Positions 25,674 through 37,421 of a DNA stretch of 64,000 nucleotides are shown piece by piece (within the stretch, counting starts at the first letter, position 1; every line of letters begins with the position of its first letter). Source of the DNA: Pyrrhoderma lamaoense (taxonomy: Eukaryota; Basidiomycota; Agaricomycetes; Hymenochaetales; Hymenochaetaceae); assembly GCA_002794735.1 (NCBI GenBank), contig NBAZ01000009.1:868001-932000 (forward strand), written 5' to 3'. The position numbers were made by a program, and so were the translations under genes. The notes beneath the pieces are model-generated. The model was given only the letters and a program-made list of their open reading frames with translations, was not told the origin of the DNA and ran no database searches.

Positions 25674-28182
25674 ACTGCTTTACACACAAGGGTGAAGTTT
25701 AACCTATCTAATCGGGTGTTAGACAACTTTTTTGCATATGGTATATCCTATTTAACTAACAACTCTATACAACGCGCATCCTATTTTTTTCGGACTATCG
25801 GACTAGTGTTTATCGACGAACTTATTTGATTTACGAACAGACTTTATACTAGTACTGGCACTTTTATGCTGTATTCTAGTTCAATTTACGAAGTAACGTA
25901 CTGCACTTGTTTCAACTAGTTCAGATTTCTTTCTATTGTGGCTCATTAGTAATAATTTCATTACCAATTGTACTTCTTTATTTTTTTAAAGAAAAAAAGG
26001 TCATGGGATTGCATTTCTGGCTTGTTTTGATTGGCCTTGTATTGAGCCTCGGCATTTACATTGTCTTCTTTTTCCCTGGAACATAATAATAACATGAAGT
26101 TCCTGCTTTCCCGTTTATATTGAACTTTCAATCTACATCTTCGAATCACCACTCTTCCATGATGGCCTACGCTACTCGCTTTATCTTATTATTATTACAA
26201 CTATCCAGACTGCTGAAAGCTAAACCTCTGCAAATCACCAAGTAACATCCGTTCTGCCGCGGAAACGCTACTATCTCTAGTATATCGAACAGATAAATTC
26301 TCGAATCGATTGGATGTGTACTGAAGATAGAAAAATATCTTCAAGTTCTTCAAATTATTCCCAGTAACAATTCAAGACAGGATACATTACTGGGGTTTTC
26401 ATCTCTTGTTCAAATGTGATTGTTATGTATGTACTTTCTCCAGCTGTAGACCCAGCCATGAGAGAAAATGTACTACGGTAACCTTTTGAAAATCCTGGTT
26501 CACTCTACAGGTCTTGCGTTGACCCTCATTTTGCAGCCGTGTGAATGTGTGAATATAAGGGAGGACCGTGTGTTTCATACAATTCTGATGAATCTGTTTC
26601 CAGAAGATGATAGGCTAGAGAAAAAAAAATTGTTCTCTTCTGAGCTCATCAGACCACTGGAAGGTGATCTGTTCTAAATGCATTTAAATGGATTATCTGG
26701 GAGTGGATACCCTGACAAGGGAAGGACGGAGAGAGCTGATAACGCGGCAGCAAGGTTCGCGGTATTCCTACGGTCCGTGAAAATATGGATTAAATTGATA
26801 AATATTTGTTTACCATAGCTTCTCGGCATTTATGCAGTATAGATAACAAACACGGTATTATAGATACTATGCCAAGAACCTTTTTCAAAATGCTACTTTC
26901 GATGCAAAATATGTACCTCTTTCTCAGACGGGCGCCGAGCGAATGGTTAGGGGAAGCGAAAGAGAGTAAAAAATATGGTCACGCATCCCTATTCTTTCTC
27001 CGAGAGTTTAAACCGCGTACATTCAGCTAAGTACCCGCGCGCTAAGTCTTTGGGTCCTTCTTAGTATGAAATTCCTTTGAACACGTTTGTTGAAACCTTG
27101 TACTATCTCTTATCCGTTTTTACACATGCATAGTTTCGCCTACTTTGTAACCTGAGCCCATGAACACGACTTCCAGACTTCGATACAAGAGAAAGACTGA
27201 AATAAAAGCTATTAATTAGTCAAGGAATAGATTTTCACTTAGTTAGGCTCTCTCGGACTTAAGGTTTGGCGCGTAGAGTTCGAGTAGTTAGAAGCTATGC
27301 ATGCGGGGAGAGGAGGGGCTGGAAAGGTACAGAACCCGAGATTCCGAGGATTTTCATCGATCGCAAAGCTCCGGCAGAGTATTAAGCAAAGAGAAACAGA
27401 GGGGAAAGAAAAGAAAAGTAGACGTAAGCAACTAGTATATACAGAGTAAAAGTGCCCTGGCTCCGGTTGATCAAATGACCTAGATAGAAGAATGAAAGGT
27501 CCCTTCGGGAGTTGGCGTATATGATGAAGATCCTGCAAAAGTGGTGTGTCCCCCCCCCTCGTCCGTTTTTCGAAATTTAGAAAACAATAATTATGTTTTG
27601 GGCTTGCGATAATGATTTACAAATGTGAGTAATGCGTAATGCTTGTGTGTGAAACTTGGTACGTCACTTCGAAATGTCGGAATATCGGGACGGGTTATCC
27701 GGAGGCTCACTGTTCACTCCCATCGTAGATTTCCGAAAGGGACTCTAAATGTTCAGAGTCTGAACAACCGTGCTTACCCATTCCGTCGCGAACCGTGCGC
27801 CGAACAGTTTCTCCCGCATACAAGTGTAACGGGCTAAAACTCTGTGAGAAAGAACACTGAAAGTATGCATATTTGATGGAGAGATGCCTTAGTACCTGCA
27901 CATGAGAGTTTCACTGAGTTTACTGTATGGTCGGTTTGTATGACGTCTGAAAGGGAGGATGTGTATGATCGGCCGGGAGGTCGGGACGGAAAGGTGCTAC
28001 AGACATCATGTATCATTGTCGGCAAAAAAATTCCAATGATGTTACCATTTTTTCTGTTCCAGGCGCATCCCCCCCGTTTTACATGTAACGTGCACTGTTC
28101 ACCGGCCTCGGACCTTAAGGAGGTCAAAAAAGTCGGATATGTAGCGGTAGCGAACGGATAGTAGGCGCATCACACTATCAAA

Positions 28183-28207
28183 GAACTTCGTTCTCCATTC
28201 TCTAGAA
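28183..28207. repeat. short dispersed direct repeat, copy 1
   Basis: This 25-base sequence begins GAACTTCGTTC and continues CCATTCTCTA. It matches 29806-29830 in the same orientation at 23 of 25 positions by hand comparison. Confidence 0.55.
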
Positions 28208-29805
28208 GTTCCGAATAGCAGTGAAGCTTGCGGAAAACGGTTGGAAACCCAAAAGAATCAACCAACTTTAATGTTTGGCTGAGATTATGTTTTATAGGTA
28301 TACTTAAGGAAAGACTACATTGCCAATTAATCGACATGCATTCAAGATTGTTTCAGGCATCGACTTGTTATGACATGAAAGAAAGATCTTTGTGGTTTCA
28401 CTCTAACCCTTAATTAAAGGATAGTTCATTGAAATAAGTCAGTTACTTTGATTACTCTGTAACTTTACTTTCTTAAAAGTTTTATCTAGTGGATTTTCCA
28501 CCAAGATCAATAATGACAAATAACACAACAAGGCTCCGGAGAAACAGTACACCAGGATACGCACGTCCCTCCCACACCAACCGTCATCCGAAACTCGAAA
28601 GATCTGGTTCTAGACCCCAAATTGGGATAAGATGACCTCTGTGGCGGTGGCAGTGTCAATTTGTCAGTATTTTTTCACAATTTTCGGGACTCGGACCTGC
28701 GTATTAATTACACTTTTTTTGTTAGTGTTTCTTTCATCTCGACAACATAACAGTCAGCGTAAGAGCAATCCAATTACAGCCTCAGTGTAATTACCGTATC
28801 AGTGTAAGAAAAGAACACGGAAGAAGGGGTATGGAATAAAGAATGTGTGGCTTTTGTGTTCCGAGAGTTCTTCTCAGGAAGGTTGACAAATTGAAGTTCT
28901 CAGCGAATCAGACCTTAGGACTTGAGGCCTTTTTAAAGTCTACACTAGGAATAGAAAGGTACGAAGGAACTAGAAAGGGATGGTGAACTGCATCCAGTAG
29001 TTATATCGTCATTGGAAATCCTAGGAAGACTACCCTGGAGTCGACTAGACTCGTGAGCTGGCTTTGGGGTAACATTTCTCAATCTCCAAGAGTTGTCCGA
29101 GATTTATCCTCACTTCAAACTGAAGAAACGGTGTTTTTCTTACGCATAGAGATCATCCATGTTATCTGTCGTATAGATATCTATGAATACCTATCAGCTC
29201 ATCACATCGAATAGATGTGTCCATAGGATTGTATCGAAGTACGCAAAGAAGGAGGCATGTCCGTTACATGTCACTGATAATAAACCGCTTAGCAGGCGAC
29301 TTCTATTCCGATGTACTACAAATATTCATCTACGAGATCCAGAACGGATCAAACAGGACTCTATTCAAATGCATCATGCAAAACTGTGTAGCCAAATAAT
29401 ATGCCGAGTGTTGCAGCAACGAGGCAGATGGGAGCAAAGCGGAGCTGAAAATTGTAGTTTCCTTCCCATGTCATGCACCACCTGCTATTCAAATCACTCA
29501 TGCTTGCTGAGCAGTATATTCTATGGGGTGACCGATAGACGCCATTAAATCCACCTTATTCTTCAATATCGAAAAGGCGCCTAACTGTATCTGATTTTGG
29601 TGGCACTCCACATTATCACTCTTTTTACTTACATTTTGTTGAGTTATGGAGAACCCATCTTTTGGGGATCTCTATCCGGTGTTCATTAGCATGCCTGTGC
29701 TTTTCAACCCTATAACTTTAGCTCACATACGTGAGGGAGCAAGAAGAGATGAGTGTGATAGTTCAAAGGCAGTAACATATGAGCACGAACTTCCGAGTCC
29801 CTCTC

Positions 29806-29830
29806 GAACTTCGTTCGCCATTCTCTATAA
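29806..29830. repeat. short dispersed direct repeat, copy 2
   Basis: This is the second copy of the 25-base repeat (23 of 25 matches with 28183-28207). No larger shared block was found around the two by eye. Confidence 0.55.
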
Positions 29831-29991
29831 ATTCAGAGGTTTGGAGAAAAGTCCGGACTAACTATGGGGTTATTTAAAGAATACTAAGATGAAACTTGAA
29901 CACTCGTATTTTTTTATCTCACAATCTTCTTCTTCTATGTGGCCCGCTGATGGCGGTGATAATCAATGAAGCAGATTCAGATCTACAAGTA

Positions 29992-30037
29992 CAGAGAAAT
30001 TCTGTACTGTAGACTCTACTGGACAAGAATTTCTCTG
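29992..30037. repeat. inverted repeat, 12-bp perfect arms
   Basis: CAGAGAAATTCT (29992-30003) and its exact reverse complement AGAATTTCTCTG (30026-30037) are separated by 22 bases. They could form a hairpin, but no gene lies beside it. Confidence 0.65.
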
Positions 30038-31691
30038 CTATCTTCGATTGGATAACAATCCGAACGTGTTACATAAAAATGAATTAATCGTCTAGCAAAT
30101 TTAGAACTTGTCATTCATCCATTCCGATAAGTAAAACTGATAATCCCGATCCTTGTAGTTTGCATCTCTTTGTGTAGTACTTTATGTAGCCATTGAAATC
30201 GGAGGAAGTTACCTTCGACCCGGAAAAGGCTCAATAGTATTCTAATATTTATCACCATCAGTCCTTCTTCAGCTACAAGATTTCATTTCGCCATTTCCCG
30301 TTCTCCTACAAGTTAATTGCACTATAGCTTCAATAATATAATAGGAAATCAGATAACTTGATCTAAACTAACTCTCATCAATCCCAAAGGTACCCCGAAA
30401 TGTGCATCCCTAGCTGATACAGCATTGTATATGCAAAAAGAAAGCATTAAATCATACACTAACTAATAAATATTGCACGTAATATCCTGCCCTGGTTAGA
30501 CTCATGAAAACTCCCGTAACCCCCGACTTCCGATTCTCCGAGGACTCGATGGCTTCTGATTCTTGATGGCGCATCCTACCCCGTACCTTTTCTCTATTGT
30601 GTAAGTAATGCGTGTTGGTCTGTGTGTGGGCCGGTCTGTGCGTTTCAAAGGATGCGGATGTGGTGTAGGCGGTTATCCACGGCCGTAGGCCTCTGAATCT
30701 CCCTCTTCTAAAAGATACCGCCTCATAGTGAGCTTGGGATACTGAATTGATTTCTATGGAAAAACTAATTTCGATCGTCTTTCTAGGCCTAGCATGTCTA
30801 GTGCCACACACACAACTTTGAGCATCTTGTAAACCTCCGCACTCCAAGGATATTACATTCTTTCTTCGAAGAAAAAGTTAGTGATATAATAGTTCCTTCT
30901 TGTTAGCGAAAGCGTTTTTGATATTTTTACTTCAGCTTCTAGACAGCTAATCGAAGCCAGCCTCAGTTAACTTCTTATATTCGAGTTGACTCATTAAGAG
31001 ACAAACAATTAAATTAGTTACAATCTCTTTCCTCCTCTTCGAAGCGATCCTTGTTGCTCCTTGATTTTGTGTCAACTAATGAAATTGATTACTAACCTGA
31101 TTCTAGTTCTCGACCCCACACCATTCTACAAACATTAATTATATATTCCATTACTTTCTTCTTCTCTAAATATATCTACAATATTGGAAGCTATGGCAGC
31201 TTGACCCCTCTCATCACTTCCGATAGTATCACTGTCTATTAATATCAGCAAGTGCAGTTTCATGGATCTGTTAATTTGTACAAACGGATCGGATAATGCC
31301 GAATGAGCACAGAACTATCTCAGTATGTACATGTACATGGGTCGAAGATCAATTACGAAACAAAGTGTTCTTCCACTTTTCTTGGCATATCATCTCCTTG
31401 ATAGGTATTATAGTTTATAGTCGCATATATTCGAGATCGAACTCCACAAATATAGGGAGATCACGGGGGTATCCTGGACTTCTGACCTAAAATTATGATA
31501 CACGTTCAACTTTATTTGTATCCGAGTATTCGTTGTTTTTTTCTTTTGTCTTTTTTTAAGCAAGTACCCTGAATTATTTACGTCTCATATTAAGCGAACG
31601 CGACTGCTTATCTCTGGACTGGACTATCGAGGAAATTCCAAGATTTGAACTGCAAGGAAATAACTAAATGCATACTCGCAGGCATCAATAA

Positions 31692-31742
31692 TATAAGCTT
31701 ATAAGACCCGAGAGAGTTAGTCTTGTACGTGTACACGTACAA
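31692..31742. repeat. two perfect palindromes (12 and 20 bp)
   Basis: TATAAGCTTATA (31692-31703) is followed 19 bases later by the 20-base perfect palindrome TTGTACGTGTACACGTACAA (31723-31742). Function is unknown. Confidence 0.7.
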
Positions 31743-34325
31743 CGTAGTTCTAATGTTCCGAATCATGTTCGTATGCCTGTCCAAATTTGAAGTGCCTTAG
31801 CTTGTTAGATTCACTGCGTTACCCCACTTGTGTCTCCGCTATACTGAAGTCTCTTTAACGTATAATGATACGACGATAACCAAGAGTTGGTAAAAATGAT
31901 GAAGAGAGTAAAGCGCACATGTAACGAAATATGTTAAATCGGAATAAATTAGAGTAAATCAGGTCCCGTGAATGAGTCCCGTGCTCTGATTGAGTCGGCG
32001 TCACGGTGTTACGACTGATCACGATGGGCGAAGGGTCGCCTGTAGATACTTCTTTTCCTAACCTCCATGTCCTTTGACCTCGCTTTTGCGAGTAACCCGG
32101 ATCCTCTCATCTACTTGTACGTGAATCCCCGCATCGTGACTTACTTACATGACTACATTTTCTCTTACATTCACCGTGTCCTTCTCCCCCTATACATCTT
32201 CTTCTGCATTAGGTTGTACTTCTACGTCTGAGTTTATCCTTCTTTCTTCTCCCTTTTTTGCTCAGTAAAGCTTCCCGTCTTCTTCCGTAGTGCAGTAATA
32301 ACTCAGTACACGAGTAAAGATCCATTCCTTGATTGCTATTTGCTTCTCTGGAGCTTCCTGAGGATTCGCGCAGATTTTAGGCAGCTCATGACTCACTATC
32401 TTACTCATGGGGGCTCGGGGCCTCTGGGTATGATTCATCCATTCATCACCTGGCTAATTTGGGTTTTCTCGTTTAGTCTACTCACTCCCTACTTCAAGAC
32501 TAGTCTGACAACGTGCAAGTACTTGCTGCTTCTTACCCTTGTTCTTTACTATAGTATTCCTTGCCTGCCGCCCTTTGCCCTGGACCTGTGATTCAAATGA
32601 ATTGATGTCTGGTGATTCGAATTCATGTTCAATCTTGGAGAAAATTTAGTATATCTCTATACAGTCTACTTCTAATGCTACCACATTGGGCAGTTAATAT
32701 GTACTTATTGAATGGTTCTTTACGTTGCCGTAAATTGGTAAAACTCATCGATCCGTCTTAATTTCTTTTTTCTCCGATTCATATACTTCGGTACTTAGTA
32801 GAAACTACTGGGACGCGCAATGCTAATCTGCTGATGCTCATTGACCTATGCAGTAAAGTGATTATAGGTCATCAGACAATGCTTTACCTATTCTATCATT
32901 CATCTATTGACTACGAATTCGATCTAGGATGATGGTTTCATGTTCACCCTATCATTTTTGATATTGTCAGCATGGAGTCAAGTAATGATCGTCTTATCAT
33001 CTAGTAGTAAGTATTCCAGCCCCGAGCTTAGTGTATGTGTGGTCGCGATTTGTACCCTACACTACACGTGCAAATGTACAATCAACTTAAACACTCCGGG
33101 GTCCCTCTTGTCCTCTTGTTCCCCGAATCCGAGTTGTCTAACGGATCTTCTTTCGTCTCTCCTCGCGTTCGGAACTTCGGTACACTAACATGTCATGTAT
33201 ACATCGAGGATGGGCTTGCGATACTCAGCCTATTTTTGAAGTGAGCGGACATTATGATTCTCGATACGTGTCGTGTGCCAAGTACCGAACTTCGTGTGTG
33301 TTAGCCTCGGAAATTATATTCATATGTCTACGCATTCTTTTTCTTAGATAGTCCCGTTTCTTATACTTCTTTTTTTGCATGAGCATACTAATGATCCCTG
33401 CTAGTTAAGCTTAAGTTCATACCAGCGCACAATCTGAGACTTAAATTCCTCTTTCCTCGTGAGTAAGGGATGCTCGGAGCTTGTATTTGATATAAGTTCA
33501 TATCTAGTCCGTACTAATGCATGTAAGTGTACTATATTGAAAAAATAATCAGTATGATCTTCTTTCAATCATTCGTCAAGGACCCCGCGGGAGTTCCTGA
33601 AATTTGAGACGGGGTGATTTTTACTAAATGCTATTTTCTACCTACACGGAATGAATACTTTTTGTATAGAGTACACCCACGCGCATATTTCTTAGCGGCA
33701 GATCCTCACGGAAGTCGGAGACAATCTTAGGCTTATGACCAACCATTGTAACTAACCGGGTATGATACTAACTAGTGCTCCCAATTCAATTACTCAGCTA
33801 CTGATAGCACGGTAGTCGATGGGTCAATCTTTTCCACCTCGTTTTCATTCCGCCTTCCGTACCCTTGTCTCGCTATATTCTTATTTTTTTTCTTCTCACA
33901 CATCCAGATACCTCACTATCATACTATCTACTATCTACTCTGAAGATATTGTTCCGCCTCATCCCCGGCACTTTCCACCCAACAAATCTCTCACCTAATC
34001 TCATTCTTCGATCTGTCAATTCAACCAATATACGTCTAACTTAACAGTGCCACTCTTCTTTCCATGCTTTATTCTCTACTTTTATATTCCTATCGCCTTT
34101 TTGTCCGGACCCTCAGTTCATTTCTTTCGTTCAACGGCGTCAATTCAAGCCTATCACTACCACAGTCAGAAGTACCCATGTTTCTCATACTTCCTTCTCC
34201 CCCTTCTTCTGTCAGATTCGAAACGGATTTGGAAGGGTACGGAGATCATTGTATCGTATAACAATATATCCACTCCGTGTTGTGCTTGTTGTAAGGTATT
34301 AGTATCTAAAATGTCGGCAAGCGTC

Positions 34326-34353
34326 ACGATACACGATACACGATACACGATAC
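34326..34353. repeat. heptanucleotide tandem repeat (ACGATAC)x4
   Basis: There are four exact 7-base units, followed by the start of a fifth (ACG). The repeat lies in the CT-rich stretch. Confidence 0.85.
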
Positions 34354-35986
34354 ACGTACCCCATCCTCTTCCTTCCTTCCTTCCTTTCTTCTCTGACCTT
34401 CTTTCTATCCTTCCGGGTTTTTTTTTGGTTTTTCTTCTAACCTTCCGCCCTCTAACCTTCGGAGTTTCTTCTATTCACTTTCCCTTTCCCTTCCCTCCCG
34501 TCTCCGTCTTCCCGTCTCCCTACGAAATGACAAAATCAATACATACTCGTATCCTATATCCTATATATCCCCCCTTCTTACCTCTCACCCTCATCCCTTG
34601 CCCTCCTTACCTTCTTTCCTCTTCAATACTCACTCGGGACTCGGGCCCGTATGAAGGGGCTACTATGTGTATTACGTGCAAAGACGACGGTCGACGGTCG
34701 GCCAGTATATTCTTGTCTCATCGATGTAAACTTCTCTATCTTCATTCTTCTTCTTCTCTTACTTATTTACTCATTCATTCATTCATTCGTATTATACATC
34801 ATCTTTCATATAGCAGCTTCATTATACGACTTCCTTTACCCCACTTTTTTTAATATCTCATTCCAAGAATCGGTATTAATTAATGATTGCTAAGTAATTA
34901 GATTGCTCGTCGACGAGAGATAGAGTATAGAGTATCAAGCAGAGAGAAGAGGGAGTGGAAGGAAAGAGAAATATCTAGAATACTAAATAAACCATTATTA
35001 TTAGTATACAACTTCCAGGTATACCAGTACTGAGCACACTTGCAAGAATTTTCGAGTTTATACATACACGAAGCCACCGTCGGATCTACAATACATCAGT
35101 TACTCACACACAGTTATTATATATCAATATATGACTGTATAATTATCATCATTATCTTCTTCTCGTCATCGTCATCGTCATCCATCATTTTTATAATATG
35201 TATGTATAAATGATATATATAAACATGTGAATTATATATTGGTCTCGAACCGCCACATATCACACATCCTACATGAAAAAGAAACCTATTTGAAGTTAAA
35301 GATAACTATTAGTGAACAGAACGTGTTAGTCTGGAAATTATTTATGTATGGTGTGATGAAAATTGACGGTCGTGAGATATACCTTATAATTTATTATCTC
35401 AAACTTGTGTTTATGTGTCATGGATAGAGCTTACGAAGAGAGAAAAAAGAAACTTTGAAAAGTCGTTCGCATAATCATAGTCATATTACACACGTGTGTG
35501 TATTAACCATCTCATTCAATAATTACTACAGGTACAACAGCCTTCTCGCAGAGGACTGAGAGCACGGAAGCGCAACAGAAGACTTCAGCACTGCTATGGC
35601 TAGCTAACTCTGAGAATATGAGATGGGTTCTTTGTCTCTTCACCACGTTAAGTCAGCGATCTACATAAACCATAATGGCACTTTTATTACATACGCACAG
35701 AATCGAGTGAAAAAACAGTTTTGATTTATAAGAAGTATATGGATTGCATTAGTAATTACATAATCCGACTCTTGACACAAGTATTTATGATATCCCCCCT
35801 GTATACGTAATCTATTGTAGTTACCCCTCCAGGCTCCCTCCCCAAACCCACGACTTACACATACATTCATAGAAGAAGTGAGTTGGGTCACAAGTCATTT
35901 TGTATTATGGCATATAAACACGAGAGAGAGGGAAGAGCAGCCGTAAAGTCTCACACAAATCAGATCGCGGGTTTTTTTACTTCTAA

Positions 35987-36013
35987 TCTCTCTCTCTCTC
36001 TCTCTCTCTCTCT
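35987..36013. repeat. (TC)13 microsatellite
   Basis: An uninterrupted TC dinucleotide run of 13 units sits in AT-rich intergenic DNA. Confidence 0.9.
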
Positions 36014-36410
36014 TCAAATAAAAAAATATATTTGTTATTTGTAATAACCCCTTGTCTCCCCACATTTAACTTTTACTTTTTATTTTATTTTACTTTTTTA
36101 TTGTAATTTCATCACAATTCAAATTTCCCATTTGTCCAATAAGCAAGTGAGATTGTGGGAGATCAGTACCTTATGCATTTATTATTTATTCATTATTACT
36201 ATCTACTAATCTACTATCTATTATAACCACTATAACTAATTAAGGACTAACAGACTTATGAAACATGTAGCTTTAGGTTTATTTATATGTTGTTACTATT
36301 ATTGATAATACCTTAGCGTCCATTGATTCTAAAAATGCCATGACCCACTCGTTTTCGTTCTACGATTCTACGATTCTAATGATTGATGTGATCTCTATGA
36401 AGGAAGGGGG

Positions 36411-36460
36411 AGAGAGGGGGGGGGGAAGGAGGTGTCACCCTATCTATCACCCCCCCCTCT
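36411..36460. repeat. G-tract / C-tract inverted repeat
   Basis: A run of ten G (36416-36425), preceded by AGA, pairs with a run of eight C (36450-36457) followed by TCT. This gives 11-bp complementary arms around a loop of about 30 bases. The G-rich strand could also fold as a quadruplex. It lies about 960 bp upstream of the dehydrogenase start codon. Confidence 0.6.
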
Positions 36461-36515
36461 AAGGTAAACGTGTTTGCCTTAAAGGATACAGTTTAAGAAC
36501 CCATCCATTTTCTCG

Positions 36516-36532
36516 ATATATATATATATATA
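36516..36532. repeat. (AT)n microsatellite
   Basis: About 8.5 AT units occur between the G/C inverted repeat and a short GC-richer block at 36.56-36.88 kb. Confidence 0.8.
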
Positions 36533-37162
36533 AGGTGCACGACAGTTTTGCTGTTGCGACAACGATGAGGGGCAATGCATATGCAGTCACAGCCAATACA
36601 TCATCGCCGACCTGTTGAGCGCGAGCGGGAGTGAGGGAAAAAGGAAAGTAGGACGGACGAAGGGAGGAGGGGGGAGGGTGCGTATAACGAACGAGCTGTT
36701 TTCGATCGGCAAGTACCGGATATGCGGTCCGGGAACAGTAAGAAGGGGGGAATGTATTGAAGAGAGTGTTGAGACGTTAACCGTAACCGTGATTTCCGTC
36801 AGTTGGATAGCCATCTACAACCGTCGTACCCCGAGCCACGGTTTATCGGACGTGGGGAGGGGGTCCAGCTGAACACGTGCTGAGAGAAAGACCCTGAGTA
36901 GTTTCTTTTATTTTTTATTAGTAAATTTATTAATATAATGAATATTCTGACATGAATTACCTATTGGACCCTGAACGGAGCAAAGGGGACTTCTTCTAGA
37001 TCTCACCGGTTATTCTCCCTTTTTTTTTATTCTTTCAACGATTTCTTTCCACTTCACTCTACTCTTTTACTATCATCTACTGACTTCACCACTACTGCTC
37101 CTCCTCCTCCTCTGCATTTCTTTTCTCCGAGTCTACTTTTTTTTTTCAACTAGTCCTCTGTC

Positions 37163-37421
37163 TATAAATATATAAATATGGCTCCCGTTCGCTCCATCTG
37201 TTCCTCGTCCCCCCTACCCCTCTCTCGGACACTCGGATTCTCGGTCTCTGCACCCAATACTTAACACACTCACCCACACTTTCTCCGCCAGTTCTTTCTT
37301 CTGCCGTCTCTTAACTGAGTCTCGTCTATTCTCTTCGTCATCGTTCAAATAACGTCGACTACCTCTCCTGTCATCAATCTTCTCTCCACCTCTTCTTCAT
37401 CTCACTTCTTCTATTTCAACG
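37163..37421 (+). promoter_or_regulatory. TATA box and CT-rich leader of the dehydrogenase gene
   Basis: A TATAAATATATAAATA motif (37163-37178) lies about 245 bp before the ATG at 37422. It is followed by a strongly pyrimidine-rich tract to the start codon. This TATA plus CT-tract arrangement is typical of strongly expressed fungal genes. The transcription start is inferred, not seen. Confidence 0.6.

Larger units (their letters stand above)
25674..33839. other. long gene-poor stretch (left part)
   Basis: These 8.2 kb contain no gene I can support. The open frames are short (at most about 130 codons), carry no family motif, and do not connect to plausible exons. I see no transposase, integrase, reverse transcriptase or capsid-like motif, no LTR pair and no RNA gene. 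Small structures noted are a 25-bp dispersed repeat pair (28183 and 29806), a 12-bp-arm hairpin (29992-30037) and two palindromes (31692-31742). Confidence 0.5.
33840..37162. other. low-complexity, strand-biased, repeat-rich stretch
   Basis: The plus strand is markedly pyrimidine-rich at about 33.84-34.88 kb and again at about 37.0-37.4 kb. Between them lie microsatellites, homopolymers and a purine-rich block. A 268-codon open frame at 34047-34853 follows the CT bias and has no recognisable domain, so I do not call it a gene. Part of this region is presumably the far promoter of the dehydrogenase gene at 37.4 kb. Confidence 0.5.

Noticed and set aside
34047..34853. 268-codon open frame on the plus strand
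   Set aside because: Its length follows from the pyrimidine bias that removes stop codons. The protein has no domain or conserved motif, and it is mostly Ser/Leu/Phe/Pro from CT-rich codons.
35230..35275. tRNA-like B box on the minus strand (GGTTCGAGACC)
   Set aside because: No matching A box, acceptor stem or anticodon arm could be found at the right distance.
36587..36872. overlapping open frames on both strands in a GC-richer patch
   Set aside because: Open frames on both strands here reflect GC content. No motif was seen, and the position suits a promoter region.
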